Below are positions 43,448 to 51,466 of a stretch of DNA of 64,000 bases, piece after piece. The notes below the pieces were generated by a model. The model had not been told where the DNA came from, did no database searches, and was given only the letters and a program-made list of their open reading frames with translations. The stretch spans positions 11,963 through 75,962 of the forward strand of contig CAYJBH010000010.1 of assembly GCA_964368625.1 (NCBI GenBank). Reading direction: 5' to 3'. The stretch comes from CAYJBH01 sp964368625. Lineage in GTDB: Bacteria > Bacillota > Clostridia > Oscillospirales > Ruminococcaceae. The position numbers and the translations under genes are program-made. Numbering within the stretch: the first letter of the stretch is position 1; each line of letters begins with the position of its first letter.

Positions 43448-44629
43448 TTAGCTTTTGTGTAGTGTCCTAACTCTAATAACACCGTCTATTGCCTCTATGT
43501 GCTTAATTATGTCATTATCAATCTTGTCGGCAACATCTAAAACGGTATATGCTATCTCTCCACGACTCTTGTTTACAAGATTATCGATATTAATACCTAC
43601 TTCGCCTGCACAACCGGTAATAGCAGAAAGCATACCACTTCTGTTTTTATTAAATATACATATCCTTGTTCCGGTAAACGGTTCTAACGATACATTCGGC
43701 ATATTTACACTGTTTTGAATTTCACCAAAATTTAGATAGGATTTAAGCTGGCTTACCGCCATAAATGCACAGTTATCCTCGCTTTCGGGAGTAGATGCAC
43801 CAAGGTGCGGTATTGCAAGTACTCCGGCAACATCAATAAGCTCTTCGGTTGGAAAATCGGTTATATATCCTCCGAGCTTTCCGGTAGATAGGGCTGATAT
43901 AATGTCAGCATTAACTGCAAGATCACCACGGGCAAGGTTAATAATTCTTGCACCATCCTTCATCTTATCTAGTAAATTTTTATTAACAAATCCCTCGGTG
44001 TCTTTATTTACCGGCAGGTGTAAAGTTAAGAAATCACAATCGCTAATTATATCTGCAAGATTAACACATGGCTTAACACTTCTTGAAAGATTCCATGCAG
44101 CCTGAATCGAAATGAAAGGGTCATATCCGTATACATCCATTCCAAGGTGAACCGCTGCATTGGCAACTAAAACACCAATAGCACCAAGGCCGATAACACC
44201 AAGTTTTTTCCCTCCAATTTCAGGGCCCACAAATTGACTTTTTCCTTTTTCAACTAAGGCCGGAACTTCAGCGCCCTTGCCTTTAAGTGTTTTTGCCCAA
44301 ACAATACCGTCACCAAGATTGCGACAACCGGCAATAAGGGCAGCAATGGTTAGCTCTTTAACTGCATTTGCGTTAGCTCCCGGTGTATTAAATGCAACAA
44401 TACCTTTTTCGGTACAAGCGTCAACCGGAACATTGTTATAACCTGCACCGGCTCGAACTATTGCAAGTAGGTCATCACCAAGCTCTTCAGCTGCAATTTT
44501 ACTACTACGAACTAATATACCGTGCGGATTCTCTTGCTCATCGTTAACATTAAACAGCGGTGCTGTTAATGAGGTTAATGCTTTGGGGCTTATGCTGTTT
44601 TTTGTTTTAATTCTATACATTAGCTTCAA
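43448..44629 (-). CDS. serA: D-3-phosphoglycerate dehydrogenase (short form with ACT domain)
   Basis: First step of serine synthesis: 3-phosphoglycerate to 3-phosphohydroxypyruvate with NAD. The NAD-binding loop GLGAIGVLVANAA lies at about residues 147-159, the catalytic Arg in NLARGDLAV at about 235 and the catalytic His in IPHLGASTPE at about 273. A C-terminal ACT domain (about 318-390, TRICIFNKNRSGMLSAIT) probably binds serine for feedback control. Length 393 aa is the short class. The start overlaps the serC end by 17 nt, so translation is coupled. Confidence 0.93.
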   Translation of the reverse strand: MKLMYRIKTKNSISPKALTSLTAPLFNVNDEQENPHGILVRSSKIAAEELGDDLLAIVRAGAGYNNVPVDACTEKGIVAFNTPGANANAVKELTIAALIAGCRNLGDGIVWAKTLKGKGAEVPALVEKGKSQFVGPEIGGKKLGVIGLGAIGVLVANAAVHLGMDVYGYDPFISIQAAWNLSRSVKPCVNLADIISDCDFLTLHLPVNKDTEGFVNKNLLDKMKDGARIINLARGDLAVNADIISALSTGKLGGYITDFPTEELIDVAGVLAIPHLGASTPESEDNCAFMAVSQLKSYLNFGEIQNSVNMPNVSLEPFTGTRICIFNKNRSGMLSAITGCAGEVGINIDNLVNKSRGEIAYTVLDVADKIDNDIIKHIEAIDGVIRVRTLHKS

Positions 44630-45692
44630 ATCCTTTCATGAAATCAACTAAGGCTTGTACCCCCTCTATAGGCATAGCATTATAGATAGAAGCTCTCATT
44701 CCGCCAACAAGGCGATGGCCCTTAAGGTTAACAAGACCGGTAGCAGTAGCCTCTTTGCAAAAACGATTATTAAGCTCGTCGTTCTCGGTAGTAAATGTAA
44801 CATTCATCATGCTGCGGCAGTCGGTACGAACCGGATTTTTAAACAGACTACTGCCATCGATATAGTTATAGAGAATTGCCGCCTTTTTATGGTTATGCTC
44901 TGCCATCTTTTCAAGGCCGCCCATGGTATTTTTTACCCAGTCGGCAACAAGACCTGCGGCATAAATTGCAAAGGTCGGCGGGGTGTTAAACATACTGTCA
45001 GACTTAACATAGGTATTATAATTTTGCATAGTAGGCAGGCTTTCTGCACTGCGTGATAACAGCTTTTTATCAATTATTACAACAGCAAGTCCGGCTGGCC
45101 CCATATTCTTTTGTGCACCAGCATATATCATACCAAACCTAGCAACATCAACCGGCTCACTCATTATACAGCTACTCATGTCCGCAATTATCGGAACATC
45201 TCCACAATCTGGCAGCTCTGAAAAAACGCTTCCAAAAATCGTATTATTGTAGCAAAGATGAAGATAATCGGAACCCTCAGATGGTTTAATATTCTTCATT
45301 GATGGTATATATGTAAAGTTATCTGCCTCGCTTGTTGCAAGGATGTTAACTTCGGTAAACTTTTTAGCTGCCTTGGCAGCCTTACCACTAAATTCACCGG
45401 TAACGATATAATCTGCCTTACCATTTACCGTTAAATTTGCTGCCAGCATATCAAACTGCATTGATGCTCCACCCTGAATAAATAACAATTCATGGCTATC
45501 AGGTATGCATAAAGTGTCTATAATATTCTGCTTAGATGCTTTAAAAACAGAATCATAAACAGGACTGCGATGGCTCATTTCCATAACCGATTGTCCACAC
45601 CCATCGTAGGATAACAAATCCTTTTGCATTTTTTCAAGTACCGGCAACGGTAGCATAGATGGACCTGCTGAAAAATTAAATACTCTTTGCAT
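44613..45692 (-). CDS. serC: Phosphoserine aminotransferase
   Basis: Second step of serine synthesis: transfer of the amino group from glutamate to phosphohydroxypyruvate, with PLP. The N-terminal FNFSAGPSMLPLPVLE is diagnostic; the PLP lysine is in YAGAQKNMGPAG at about residues 190-201. Length 359 aa is normal. The substrate of SerA, 3-phosphoglycerate, is made by the pgk/gpmI genes just upstream on the same strand. No serB phosphatase is seen in the window. AAGGAG precedes the start. Confidence 0.95.
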   Translation of the reverse strand: MQRVFNFSAGPSMLPLPVLEKMQKDLLSYDGCGQSVMEMSHRSPVYDSVFKASKQNIIDTLCIPDSHELLFIQGGASMQFDMLAANLTVNGKADYIVTGEFSGKAAKAAKKFTEVNILATSEADNFTYIPSMKNIKPSEGSDYLHLCYNNTIFGSVFSELPDCGDVPIIADMSSCIMSEPVDVARFGMIYAGAQKNMGPAGLAVVIIDKKLLSRSAESLPTMQNYNTYVKSDSMFNTPPTFAIYAAGLVADWVKNTMGGLEKMAEHNHKKAAILYNYIDGSSLFKNPVRTDCRSMMNVTFTTENDELNNRFCKEATATGLVNLKGHRLVGGMRASIYNAMPIEGVQALVDFMKGFEANV

Positions 45693-45724
45693 CTCTACTC
45701 CTTATTAATAGTTAAAAATTATAA

Positions 45725-45773
45725 ATGCAAAATGCAAAATGCGTAACAGCATTTGTAGTTCAGCATTTTGCAT
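45725..45773. repeat. Inverted repeat between gpmI and serC
   Basis: ATGCAAAATGC occurs twice in overlap (45725-45735, 45732-45742) and once inverted (45763-45773). Read on the minus strand it forms an 11-bp hairpin followed by a T-rich stretch, so it could end gpmI transcription; a TATAAT downstream (45718-45723 region) could start serC. Confidence 0.4.
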
Positions 45774-45788
45774 CTATAATATAAAGTT

Positions 45789-47303
45789 TTATGAAATTAA
45801 AGATTTTCCGGTCATCTCTGCCGGCTGATCTATGCCCATTATCTCAAGCATCGTTGGCGCTAAATCTGCAAGGCTGCCACCACTTTTTAGTGTGCAGTCG
45901 TAGCCGGTGATGGCAAGCGGAACGGGGTTTGTTGTATGAGCTGTAAAAGGCGAACCGTCCTGCTCGGTCATCTGGTCTGCGTTACCGTGATCGGCAGTAA
46001 GAAGCATAACTCCCCCTGCAGCGCTAACAGCATCAGCAACTCTACCCACGCACTCGTTAACGGTTTTCACCGCCTTTACTGCGGCATCAAAGTCTCCGGT
46101 GTGACCAACCATATCGCAGTTTGCAAAGTTTAGAATAATAACATCGTAAAGATTGCTATCAATACGTTTTATCACCTCGTCGGTAACCTCATTGGCCGAC
46201 ATTTCAGGTTTAAGGTCATAGGTTGCTACCTTTGGCGATGGGATAAGAGCTCGGTCTTCTCCCTCATAAACCTTTTCAACCCCACCATTAAAAAAGAATG
46301 TTACATGTGCATACTTTTCTGTTTCGGCAATCCTAAGCTGCTTTTTACCAAGTTTCGATAAATATTCGCCAAGAGTATTATTTAGTGTTTGTGGTTTAAA
46401 AGCAACCGTAACATTTGGCATTGTAGCATCGTACTGTGTAAAGCAAACATAGTTGAGTGCAAAAAATCCATTAGAGCGGGTAAAGCCATCAAATGCAGGA
46501 TCAACAAATGTTCTTGTTATCTCCCTTGCACGGTCTGGTCGGAAATTAAAGAAAACAACGCTGTCGCCCTCTGTAATTTTACCGTCTTTATCACAGATTG
46601 TAGGCATAACAAATTCGTCGGTAACGTTATCGGCATAGCTTGCCTTTACCGCTGCTACCGCATCAGCATTGTATACACCCTCACCCATAACCATTGCACG
46701 ATAAGCTTTTTCTACACGTTCCCAACGGTTATCTCTATCCATTGCGTAAAAGCGACCCATAACCGTTGCAATGCTTCCGGCTCCGATTTTCTTAAGCTCG
46801 TTGCTTAGCTGTGCAACAAAATCTGCACCACTGGATGGAGGCACATCACGCCCATCTAAAAAACAATGTACAAATATTTTTTTCACGCCACTATTTTTTG
46901 CAAGCTCTACCAATGCATAAAGATGCGTGTTGTGAGAATGAACTCCACCATCTGATAAAAGACCTGCAAAGTGAACAGCACTATCATTTTTTGCTGCAGC
47001 ATTCATGGCATTGCACAATACTTCATTTTCAAAAAAGTCACCGTCTTTTATTGATTTTGTAATGCGGGTAAGTTCCTGATAAACAACACGACCGGCGCCG
47101 ATGTTGGTATGACCAACCTCACTGTTGCCCATCTGACCTTCCGGCAGGCCTACAGCCAATCCGGAAGCATCGATAGAGGTTGTTGGATTATTAGTAAAAA
47201 TATCATTAAGTCTTGTAGGATTTGCAGCCAAAATGGCATTTCCGCTATAGGAGTCACCATTACCGTATCCATCCATAATGCAAAGAACTACCGGTTTACT
47301 CAT
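45789..47303 (-). CDS. gpmI: 2,3-bisphosphoglycerate-independent phosphoglycerate mutase
   Basis: Interconverts 3- and 2-phosphoglycerate using two metal ions and a phosphoserine intermediate. The catalytic Ser is in MGNSEVGHTNIG at about residues 60-71. The metal ligands are in IMDGYGNG at the N-terminus, CDMVGHTGD at about 396 and LTADHGNAD at about 438. Length 504 aa is normal. Its ATG overlaps the tpiA stop by 4 nt. It completes a pgk-tpiA-gpmI glycolytic unit; gapA and eno are not in the window. Confidence 0.96.
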   Translation of the reverse strand: MSKPVVLCIMDGYGNGDSYSGNAILAANPTRLNDIFTNNPTTSIDASGLAVGLPEGQMGNSEVGHTNIGAGRVVYQELTRITKSIKDGDFFENEVLCNAMNAAAKNDSAVHFAGLLSDGGVHSHNTHLYALVELAKNSGVKKIFVHCFLDGRDVPPSSGADFVAQLSNELKKIGAGSIATVMGRFYAMDRDNRWERVEKAYRAMVMGEGVYNADAVAAVKASYADNVTDEFVMPTICDKDGKITEGDSVVFFNFRPDRAREITRTFVDPAFDGFTRSNGFFALNYVCFTQYDATMPNVTVAFKPQTLNNTLGEYLSKLGKKQLRIAETEKYAHVTFFFNGGVEKVYEGEDRALIPSPKVATYDLKPEMSANEVTDEVIKRIDSNLYDVIILNFANCDMVGHTGDFDAAVKAVKTVNECVGRVADAVSAAGGVMLLTADHGNADQMTEQDGSPFTAHTTNPVPLAITGYDCTLKSGGSLADLAPTMLEIMGIDQPAEMTGKSLIS

Positions 47304-48067
47304 CTGCTACCTGCCTCTACAATAACTGCAAAGTCGGCAGATTTAAGCGAAGCCCCGCCGATAAGACCACCATCAATATTCTCCATATCAAGAAGCTCTG
47401 CGGCATTTTTTGGATTCATGGAGCCACCGTACTGTATAACAGTAGCGTCGGCTGTTGCTGAACCAAACATCTCGGTTAGCTTTGCACGAATAAAAGCACA
47501 AACCTCTTCAGCCTGCTCGGTTGTAGCTGTTACACCGGTACCGATAGCCCAAACCGGCTCATAGGCAATTATAACGTTCTTCATCATGTCGGCATCGAAG
47601 CCTGAAAGGCCGCGCTTAATCTGAAGTGCAATAAGCTCTTCTGTTATGCCGGCTTCACGTTGTTCTAAAGTTTCACCCACGCAAACGATAGCTACAAGCC
47701 CTGCTTTTACTGCTGCGGTAGCACGTAGGCAGACGGTCTCGTCTGTCTCTGCGAAATATTGACGACGTTCACTGTGACCGATAACAGCGTGTGTTACCTT
47801 AAGTTCGGTTAACATAGAGGCAGAAATTTCGCCCGTATATGCGCCGTTTGCCTCAAAATGTACGTTCTGAGAACCTACACATATGCCTGTTCCCTCACAA
47901 AGTGCTACAGCACCCGGAAGGTCAACATATGGTACGCAGATAACTACATCACAGTCAGCCTTAGCTGCTATTGGCTTTAACTCCTCGATTAGCACTGCAG
48001 CCTCGGATGGAGTTTTGTTCATCTTCCAGTTGCCGGCAATGACAACTTTACGTTTTGCCTTGTTCAT
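47300..48067 (-). CDS. tpiA: Triosephosphate isomerase
   Basis: Interconverts dihydroxyacetone phosphate and glyceraldehyde 3-phosphate. The 255-aa protein has the substrate lysine in AGNWKMNKT (about 10-18), the catalytic His in VIGHSERRQYF (about 95), the catalytic Glu in AYEPVWAIGTG (about 166-176) and the phosphate-binding YGGSMNPKN and GGLIGGASL. A strong AAGGAG site lies before the ATG; this site is inside the last codons of the small ORF upstream, whose stop is 1 nt before the ATG. Confidence 0.96.
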   Translation of the reverse strand: MNKAKRKVVIAGNWKMNKTPSEAAVLIEELKPIAAKADCDVVICVPYVDLPGAVALCEGTGICVGSQNVHFEANGAYTGEISASMLTELKVTHAVIGHSERRQYFAETDETVCLRATAAVKAGLVAIVCVGETLEQREAGITEELIALQIKRGLSGFDADMMKNVIIAYEPVWAIGTGVTATTEQAEEVCAFIRAKLTEMFGSATADATVIQYGGSMNPKNAAELLDMENIDGGLIGGASLKSADFAVIVEAGSR

Positions 48068-48068
48068 A

Positions 48069-48275
48069 TTATTGCTCCTTATTAATGTTATAACTAATTA
48101 TATTGTGTTGCCATAAATGCTCATCAACCTTCGTAATGATATCTGCCTCTTCCCGGCATCTACCTACCATATGGTTTATTAAGGCATTTATAGCGTTGTA
48201 AAATTCTATCCTCTTTACTATAAAAAGAAGCCGGTAAAAATTACTTAGAATTTCACTTTCTAGGGTCTCTACCAT
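48069..48275 (-). CDS. Possible small protein of 68 aa inside the glycolytic operon
   Basis: An uninterrupted frame fills the gap between pgk and tpiA and stops 1 nt before the tpiA ATG, its last codons carrying the tpiA ribosome binding site. The product is charged with a helical centre (FYNAINALINHMVGR) and no membrane segment. Against it: no ribosome binding site precedes its ATG, and a hairpin at 48281-48306 lies just upstream. No family was recognised. It may be chance or a leader peptide for tpiA. Confidence 0.3.
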   Translation of the reverse strand: MVETLESEILSNFYRLLFIVKRIEFYNAINALINHMVGRCREEADIITKVDEHLWQHNIISYNINKEQ

Positions 48276-48280
48276 TCTAT

Positions 48281-48306
48281 ATAGGGAGAGGTTTCCCTCC
48301 CCCTAT
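48281..48306. other. Hairpin between pgk and the small ORF
   Basis: ATAGGG (48281-48286) pairs with CCCTAT (48301-48306), extended inward by GAGG/CCTC-type pairs after one mismatch. No T run follows on the minus strand, so it is more likely an mRNA processing or stabilising element than a terminator. Confidence 0.4.
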
Positions 48307-48315
48307 TAATTGTTA

Positions 48316-49506
48316 CTATTTATCGTTTAAGCAGGCAATTCCCGGAAGGATTTGACCCTCTAAGAATTCAAGACTTGCACCACCGCCTGTGCTGATATGT
48401 GTCATCTTTTCTGCAAACCCAAGTTGCTCTACAGCCGCTGCTGAATCACCGCCGCCTATAATTGAAACTGCGTTACTTTCTGCAACCGCTTTGGCAACTG
48501 CAATTGTACCCTCGGCAAAGCGTGACCACTCAAACACTCCCATCGGTCCGTTCCAGATAACTGTTCCTGCTGATTTAACTGCATCGGCAAACTTTTTTTG
48601 TGTCTCAGGTCCTATGTCTAGACCCATCCAACCATCTTCGATGTGGAAATCATCAACAGTTTGTATATCGCAATCCTCGGCAAACTTATTACCAACAATG
48701 TTGTCGACCGGCAAAAGTAGATTAACGCCCTTTGTTTTTGCATCTTCAAGCATCTTTTTAGCAAGCTCAACCTTATCTTCTTCACAAAGAGAAGAACCAA
48801 TTTTAAGACCCTGTGCTTTAAAGAAGGTGTATGCCATACCACCACCGATTATTAGTGTATCTACCTTATCAAGGAGATTTTCAATAACACCAATTTTATC
48901 ACTAACCTTAGCGCCACCGAGAATTGCAACAAATGGTCGCTTAGGCTCTGCAAGTGCGCCACCCATAACGGAAAGTTCTTTTCCAATAAGGTATCCACAA
49001 ACTGCCGGGAGATAGTCGGCAACACCTGCGGTAGATGCATGTGCACGATGAGCCGTACCGAATGCATCGTTAACATAGATATCTGCAAAAGCTGCAAGCT
49101 TTTTGCTGAACTCGGGATCGTTTTTTTCCTCTTCTTTGTGGTAGCGTAGATTTTCAAGCAGGCAAAGTTCTCCATCCTTTAATGCGGCAACCTTTGCAGC
49201 TGCATCTTCACCCACAACGTCGGTAGCCATAGCTACAGGGCAGTTTAGCAGTTCGGATATACGTGCCGCTACAGGAGCAAGCGAATATTTAGCAACAACC
49301 TCACCCTTCGGGCGACCCATGTGGCTACACAAAACTACCTTAGCACCGTTATCCTTTAAATATTTAACGGTATCAAGAGCGGCAACTATTCTCTTATCGT
49401 CGGTTATTGCACCATCTTTCATCGGTACGTTGAAGTCGCAACGTACTAGGCAACGCTTGCCTTTAACATCAATGTCCTCTACAGTTTTTTTGTTCATCAT
49501 GTTCAT
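48316..49506 (-). CDS. pgk: Phosphoglycerate kinase
   Basis: Makes ATP by transferring phosphate from 1,3-bisphosphoglycerate to ADP. The N-terminal signature KRCLVRCDFNVPMKDG (about 17-32), HMGRPKG (about 63), the nucleotide-binding FVAILGGAKVSDKI (about 192) and the C-terminal SIIGGGDSAAAVEQLG (about 350) are all present. Length 396 aa is normal. The ATG at 49506 is supported by AAGGAG 9 nt upstream; two more ATGs follow within four codons. First gene of the minus-strand glycolytic unit, with a promoter at 49557-49585. Confidence 0.96.
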   Translation of the reverse strand: MNMMNKKTVEDIDVKGKRCLVRCDFNVPMKDGAITDDKRIVAALDTVKYLKDNGAKVVLCSHMGRPKGEVVAKYSLAPVAARISELLNCPVAMATDVVGEDAAAKVAALKDGELCLLENLRYHKEEEKNDPEFSKKLAAFADIYVNDAFGTAHRAHASTAGVADYLPAVCGYLIGKELSVMGGALAEPKRPFVAILGGAKVSDKIGVIENLLDKVDTLIIGGGMAYTFFKAQGLKIGSSLCEEDKVELAKKMLEDAKTKGVNLLLPVDNIVGNKFAEDCDIQTVDDFHIEDGWMGLDIGPETQKKFADAVKSAGTVIWNGPMGVFEWSRFAEGTIAVAKAVAESNAVSIIGGGDSAAAVEQLGFAEKMTHISTGGGASLEFLEGQILPGIACLNDK

Positions 49507-49556
49507 CTTATCATTCTCCTTAATTTTATTACAAATTCTGTTATTTATTTAACGAT

Positions 49557-49585
49557 ATTGTATCATAAAAACGCCTGTTCTGCAA
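49557..49585 (-). promoter_or_regulatory. Predicted sigma-A promoter of pgk
   Basis: On the minus strand TTGCAG (49580-49585), 17-nt spacer, TACAAT (49557-49562), 50 nt before the ATG. The divergent interval 49586-49766 shows no gene or clear operator. Confidence 0.65.
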
Positions 49586-49766
49586 GTGTTTTTTTAATTA
49601 CCCTATCAGCTTTTTTATTAACGATACGGCAAATATATTCTTTGTTTTTATCTAACAGAAAAACTTATGCCATGCAGCTCTTTAAACCTGATTGTGAAAC
49701 AAAGTTTAATATTATTTTTTGAAGCTGTCAGTGTTTTTACATATGTCGGATTTGCTTCACAATATC

Positions 49767-49805
49767 TTGACAAACCTTGACAATTTATGGTAACATGAAT
49801 AAAAT
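49767..49805 (+). promoter_or_regulatory. Predicted promoter(s) of the vWA-FHA/kinase cluster
   Basis: Two TTGACA boxes lie 10 bp apart (49767-49772 and 49777-49782). The second is 17 nt from TAAAAT (49800-49805); the first is 18 nt from TAACAT (49791-49796). The same TTGACA-N17-TAAAAT form precedes the gene at 27879. Confidence 0.65.
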
Positions 49806-49849
49806 ATTTTAGAATAATTATGTATTTTTAATATCTATAGGAGTTTGCG

Positions 49850-51427
49850 ATGAATGGTAACTATTTTCTACCTAAGGTTTTTATTCCTATTATTTTTTTG
49901 TTATCGTTTTTAACAATAACGGTTATAGCTGAAGAGGCTGTTGCCACTGCACCGAACGAAACTTTTATTGTTTCTCATGCCGCGATAAATGAAGATTCTC
50001 TTACCATTGTCTCCCCATCAAAATTAAGCGACAGTAGCCTTTTTTTATCTATATCAAACAACGAAGTAACAGCTGAATCTCACGGCCTATTGTCCGACGA
50101 AAACGCTGTTATATTAACAACTATATTAATAGATACCTCTACCTCTATCCCTTACGAACATAGAGAATCAGTCTTAGCCTTATTATCCTCATTAATAGAA
50201 AAAAAACCTGTTAACGAATATTTCACCATCATAGCATTCGATAATACCTCCGAGGTATTGATTCCTTCCACATCCGATCGTTACGAACTGGCAACCTCAC
50301 TAGATAAAATTATTTTCGATGGTGCCGGCAGTGCTATATACGATGCTCTTTATAAAACTTTAAATGAAGATACTGTTCATCAAGACAAGGTAGTTCACCA
50401 AAGAACTATTATCTTAACCGACGGTGTTGACGACACTGCTACCGGAATAACCAAGGAAGAGCTATTGTTGGCACTTCAGAACAGGGTTTCCACCATTGAT
50501 ATTATTGCAGTTTCCTCAAACACTGAAACGCAAAACAAGGAATTAGCAGCACTTGTTCGGGCAGGAAGCGGATCTTATCACAACGTTAATTCAACAACTG
50601 ATATCGAACTGCTGTCTGGCAACTTAGATGTTTCAACCTATAGCTACCTTACCGCCAAAATACCCCATATACTTCTTGATGGAACTACAAGACAAACCGA
50701 TATCTTTATCGGTGATCAGAGTGTTTATCAGATGGATATTAAATACCCCACCTTTAATGGTGTCGAGATAGCCGTTGGTAAAAACGAGAGTACATCCTCC
50801 GAGATTGCAATTAGCAGCCAGGTCGTTTCCACCAATAGTTCTTCACCTGTTTTATCCGAAATAGACCCCTTGTATCTCGCCATATCTGCCTCGATTTTAC
50901 TTTTAATTATTATTTTCATTATAATTATATTACAAAAAAGGAAAAAGCGTTCTACGGCAGAGCCGGTTAGGCGCGTTCCTGTCAATTCCAGCTCTGCTAG
51001 CTTAGATGATGACATTACAGTTTCTTATCACGAACCTACACCGGGTAGCTTGCCATACGACATTCATTTAGTCTGTGCTGATGATGGCTCAAGAAACTGG
51101 TCGCTAAAATTAGCCAACACACTTTTAATTGGGCGTGCTGAAAAGTGTGATGTAAGACTTCTTGATAAAAGCGTTTCTCGTGAGCATTGTAAAATTCTTT
51201 CCGGCGTCAACGGTCCGGTTATTATTAATCTTAGTAAACAAAACATAGCTCTACTAAACGGTATGCCTTTAGATTCTGCCCAGAAAATTAATCATGATGA
51301 CATAATTACTCTAGGTAGAGAACGTTTGAGGATTACATATCTATCAGCCCCTGATGATACTGTAGCATTATTCAACAGCGAACACAACAGCAGCGATACT
51401 TCATCAAAAACAGAGTCGGTTTTTTAG
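49850..51427 (+). CDS. Membrane protein with extracellular vWA domain and cytoplasmic FHA domain
   Basis: An N-terminal signal segment (about 9-27) is followed by an outside von Willebrand A domain (about 88-255) with the MIDAS metal site DTSTS (Asp95, Ser97, Ser99) and TDGVDD at about 190. A membrane helix lies at about 341-361. A basic linker leads to a C-terminal FHA domain (about 405-498) with LLIGRAEKCDV (Arg429) and SVSREHC (443-446), the residues that bind phosphothreonine. So it can sense or bind something outside and dock a phosphorylated partner inside. The kinase gene 39 nt downstream is the obvious partner (inference). Confidence 0.88.
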   Translation: MNGNYFLPKVFIPIIFLLSFLTITVIAEEAVATAPNETFIVSHAAINEDSLTIVSPSKLSDSSLFLSISNNEVTAESHGLLSDENAVILTTILIDTSTSIPYEHRESVLALLSSLIEKKPVNEYFTIIAFDNTSEVLIPSTSDRYELATSLDKIIFDGAGSAIYDALYKTLNEDTVHQDKVVHQRTIILTDGVDDTATGITKEELLLALQNRVSTIDIIAVSSNTETQNKELAALVRAGSGSYHNVNSTTDIELLSGNLDVSTYSYLTAKIPHILLDGTTRQTDIFIGDQSVYQMDIKYPTFNGVEIAVGKNESTSSEIAISSQVVSTNSSSPVLSEIDPLYLAISASILLLIIIFIIIILQKRKKRSTAEPVRRVPVNSSSASLDDDITVSYHEPTPGSLPYDIHLVCADDGSRNWSLKLANTLLIGRAEKCDVRLLDKSVSREHCKILSGVNGPVIINLSKQNIALLNGMPLDSAQKINHDDIITLGRERLRITYLSAPDDTVALFNSEHNSSDTSSKTESVF

Positions 51428-51466
51428 CATCAGGTTACAAAAAAAGCTAAACCAACAAGGAGAATC

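Noticed and set aside
45725..45773. Repeated ATGCAAAATGC as a possible CRISPR or satellite
   Set aside because: Only two overlapping copies and one inverted copy, no spacers; better explained as a hairpin at the end of gpmI.
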